In this document: positions 63,867-64,000 of the stretch, piece after piece
How positions within the stretch are numbered: the first letter of the stretch is position 1
Layout of the letters: each line of letters begins with the position of its first letter
NCBI GenBank assembly: GCA_009829735.1
Contig: CM020619.1
Coordinates: 13,011,777-13,075,776 of the forward strand
DNA length: 64,000 bases
From: Pyropia yezoensis
Lineage: Eukaryota; Rhodophyta; Bangiophyceae; Bangiales; Bangiaceae
Reading direction: 5' to 3'
Program-made: the position numbers and the translations under genes
The notes under the pieces: model-generated
Database searches by the model: none
What the model saw: only the letters and a program-made list of their open reading frames with translations
What the model was told of the DNA's origin: nothing

Positions 63867-64000
63867 CGGCGGGCGGGAGCGGGGTGGGGGGGCGGGGCTC
63901 CTGTTCACCCCCCCCCCCCTCCCGCCCCCCTTCCCGTGGTTGTTTTCGTGGGTTTTTTTTTTCCTTTTTTTTTGTCGGGGAGCAGGTGGAGGAAGAGGCA
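63867..64000. other. 3' flank
   Basis: C-runs followed by long T tracts (63950-63972). It probably contains the 3' end of the Aur1-like transcript. No gene. Confidence 0.4.

Noticed and set aside
1..64000. tRNA, rRNA and other structured RNA genes
   Set aside because: No cloverleaf with a GTTCRA box, no rRNA core segments and no snRNA signatures were recognised by eye. A covariance-model scan would be needed to exclude them fully.

Overview
This window is nuclear DNA from a eukaryote. Its genes are well spaced monocistronic units. Several carry a single spliceosomal GT-AG intron, and the families are eukaryotic (ESCRT-III, NatA, PDI, HAP2, Helitron). The DNA is very GC-rich, with long C or G homopolymers and Ala/Gly/Pro-rich low-complexity coding. 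Few introns, a CBM20 starch-binding protein, a HAP2 gamete fusogen and an Aur1-type sphingolipid synthase would fit a GC-rich alga such as a bangiophyte red alga. That assignment is inference; no rRNA or organelle marker is present to prove it.

Layout: 0.5-2.2 kb, two-exon membrane protein of unknown function (+). 3.0-3.9 kb, probable small membrane protein (-), frame-broken. 5.1-6.4 kb, fumarylacetoacetase (+). 6.7-7.7 kb, CHMP1/Did2 ESCRT-III subunit with one intron (-). 9.5 kb, possible MGSCC mini-protein (+). 10.6-12.1 kb, thiolase-like protein lacking thiolase catalytic residues (+). 12.1-16.5 kb, no convincing gene. 16.5-19.6 kb, PH-domain plus protein-kinase gene (+), broken by homopolymers. 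19.9-24.4 kb, HAP2/GCS1 gamete fusogen (-). 26.2-27.6 kb, divergent fructose-1,6-bisphosphatase (-). 28.9-31.5 kb, coiled-coil/RD-repeat protein (-). 32.0-32.8 kb, small two-exon membrane protein (+). 33.3-36.5 kb, NAA15, the NatA auxiliary subunit (-), divergent from a PDI-family gene at 37.3-38.9 kb (+). 39.4-40.2 kb, CBM20 protein (-).

40.9-56 kb is mobile-element territory: a dead pogo/Tigger-like DDE element with 33-bp terminal inverted repeats and TA flanks, then two nearly identical Helitron Rep-helicase copies separated by exactly 500 N. The copies probably represent one locus drawn twice, or two alleles, at a scaffold gap; a real tandem pair is the alternative.

56.8-58.2 kb holds a two-exon gene of unknown function with a clear TATA box (+). 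58.3-62.6 kb holds a 186-bp minisatellite and an inverted-repeat element. 62.7-63.9 kb holds an Aur1-like inositol phosphorylceramide synthase (+).

The genes are housekeeping loci and do not form one pathway. The points most worth following up are the HAP2 gene with its large low-complexity insertions, the FBPase with a changed metal-binding motif, the stand-alone CBM20 protein, the repeated frame breaks at homopolymers, and GTAC-rich clusters between genes.
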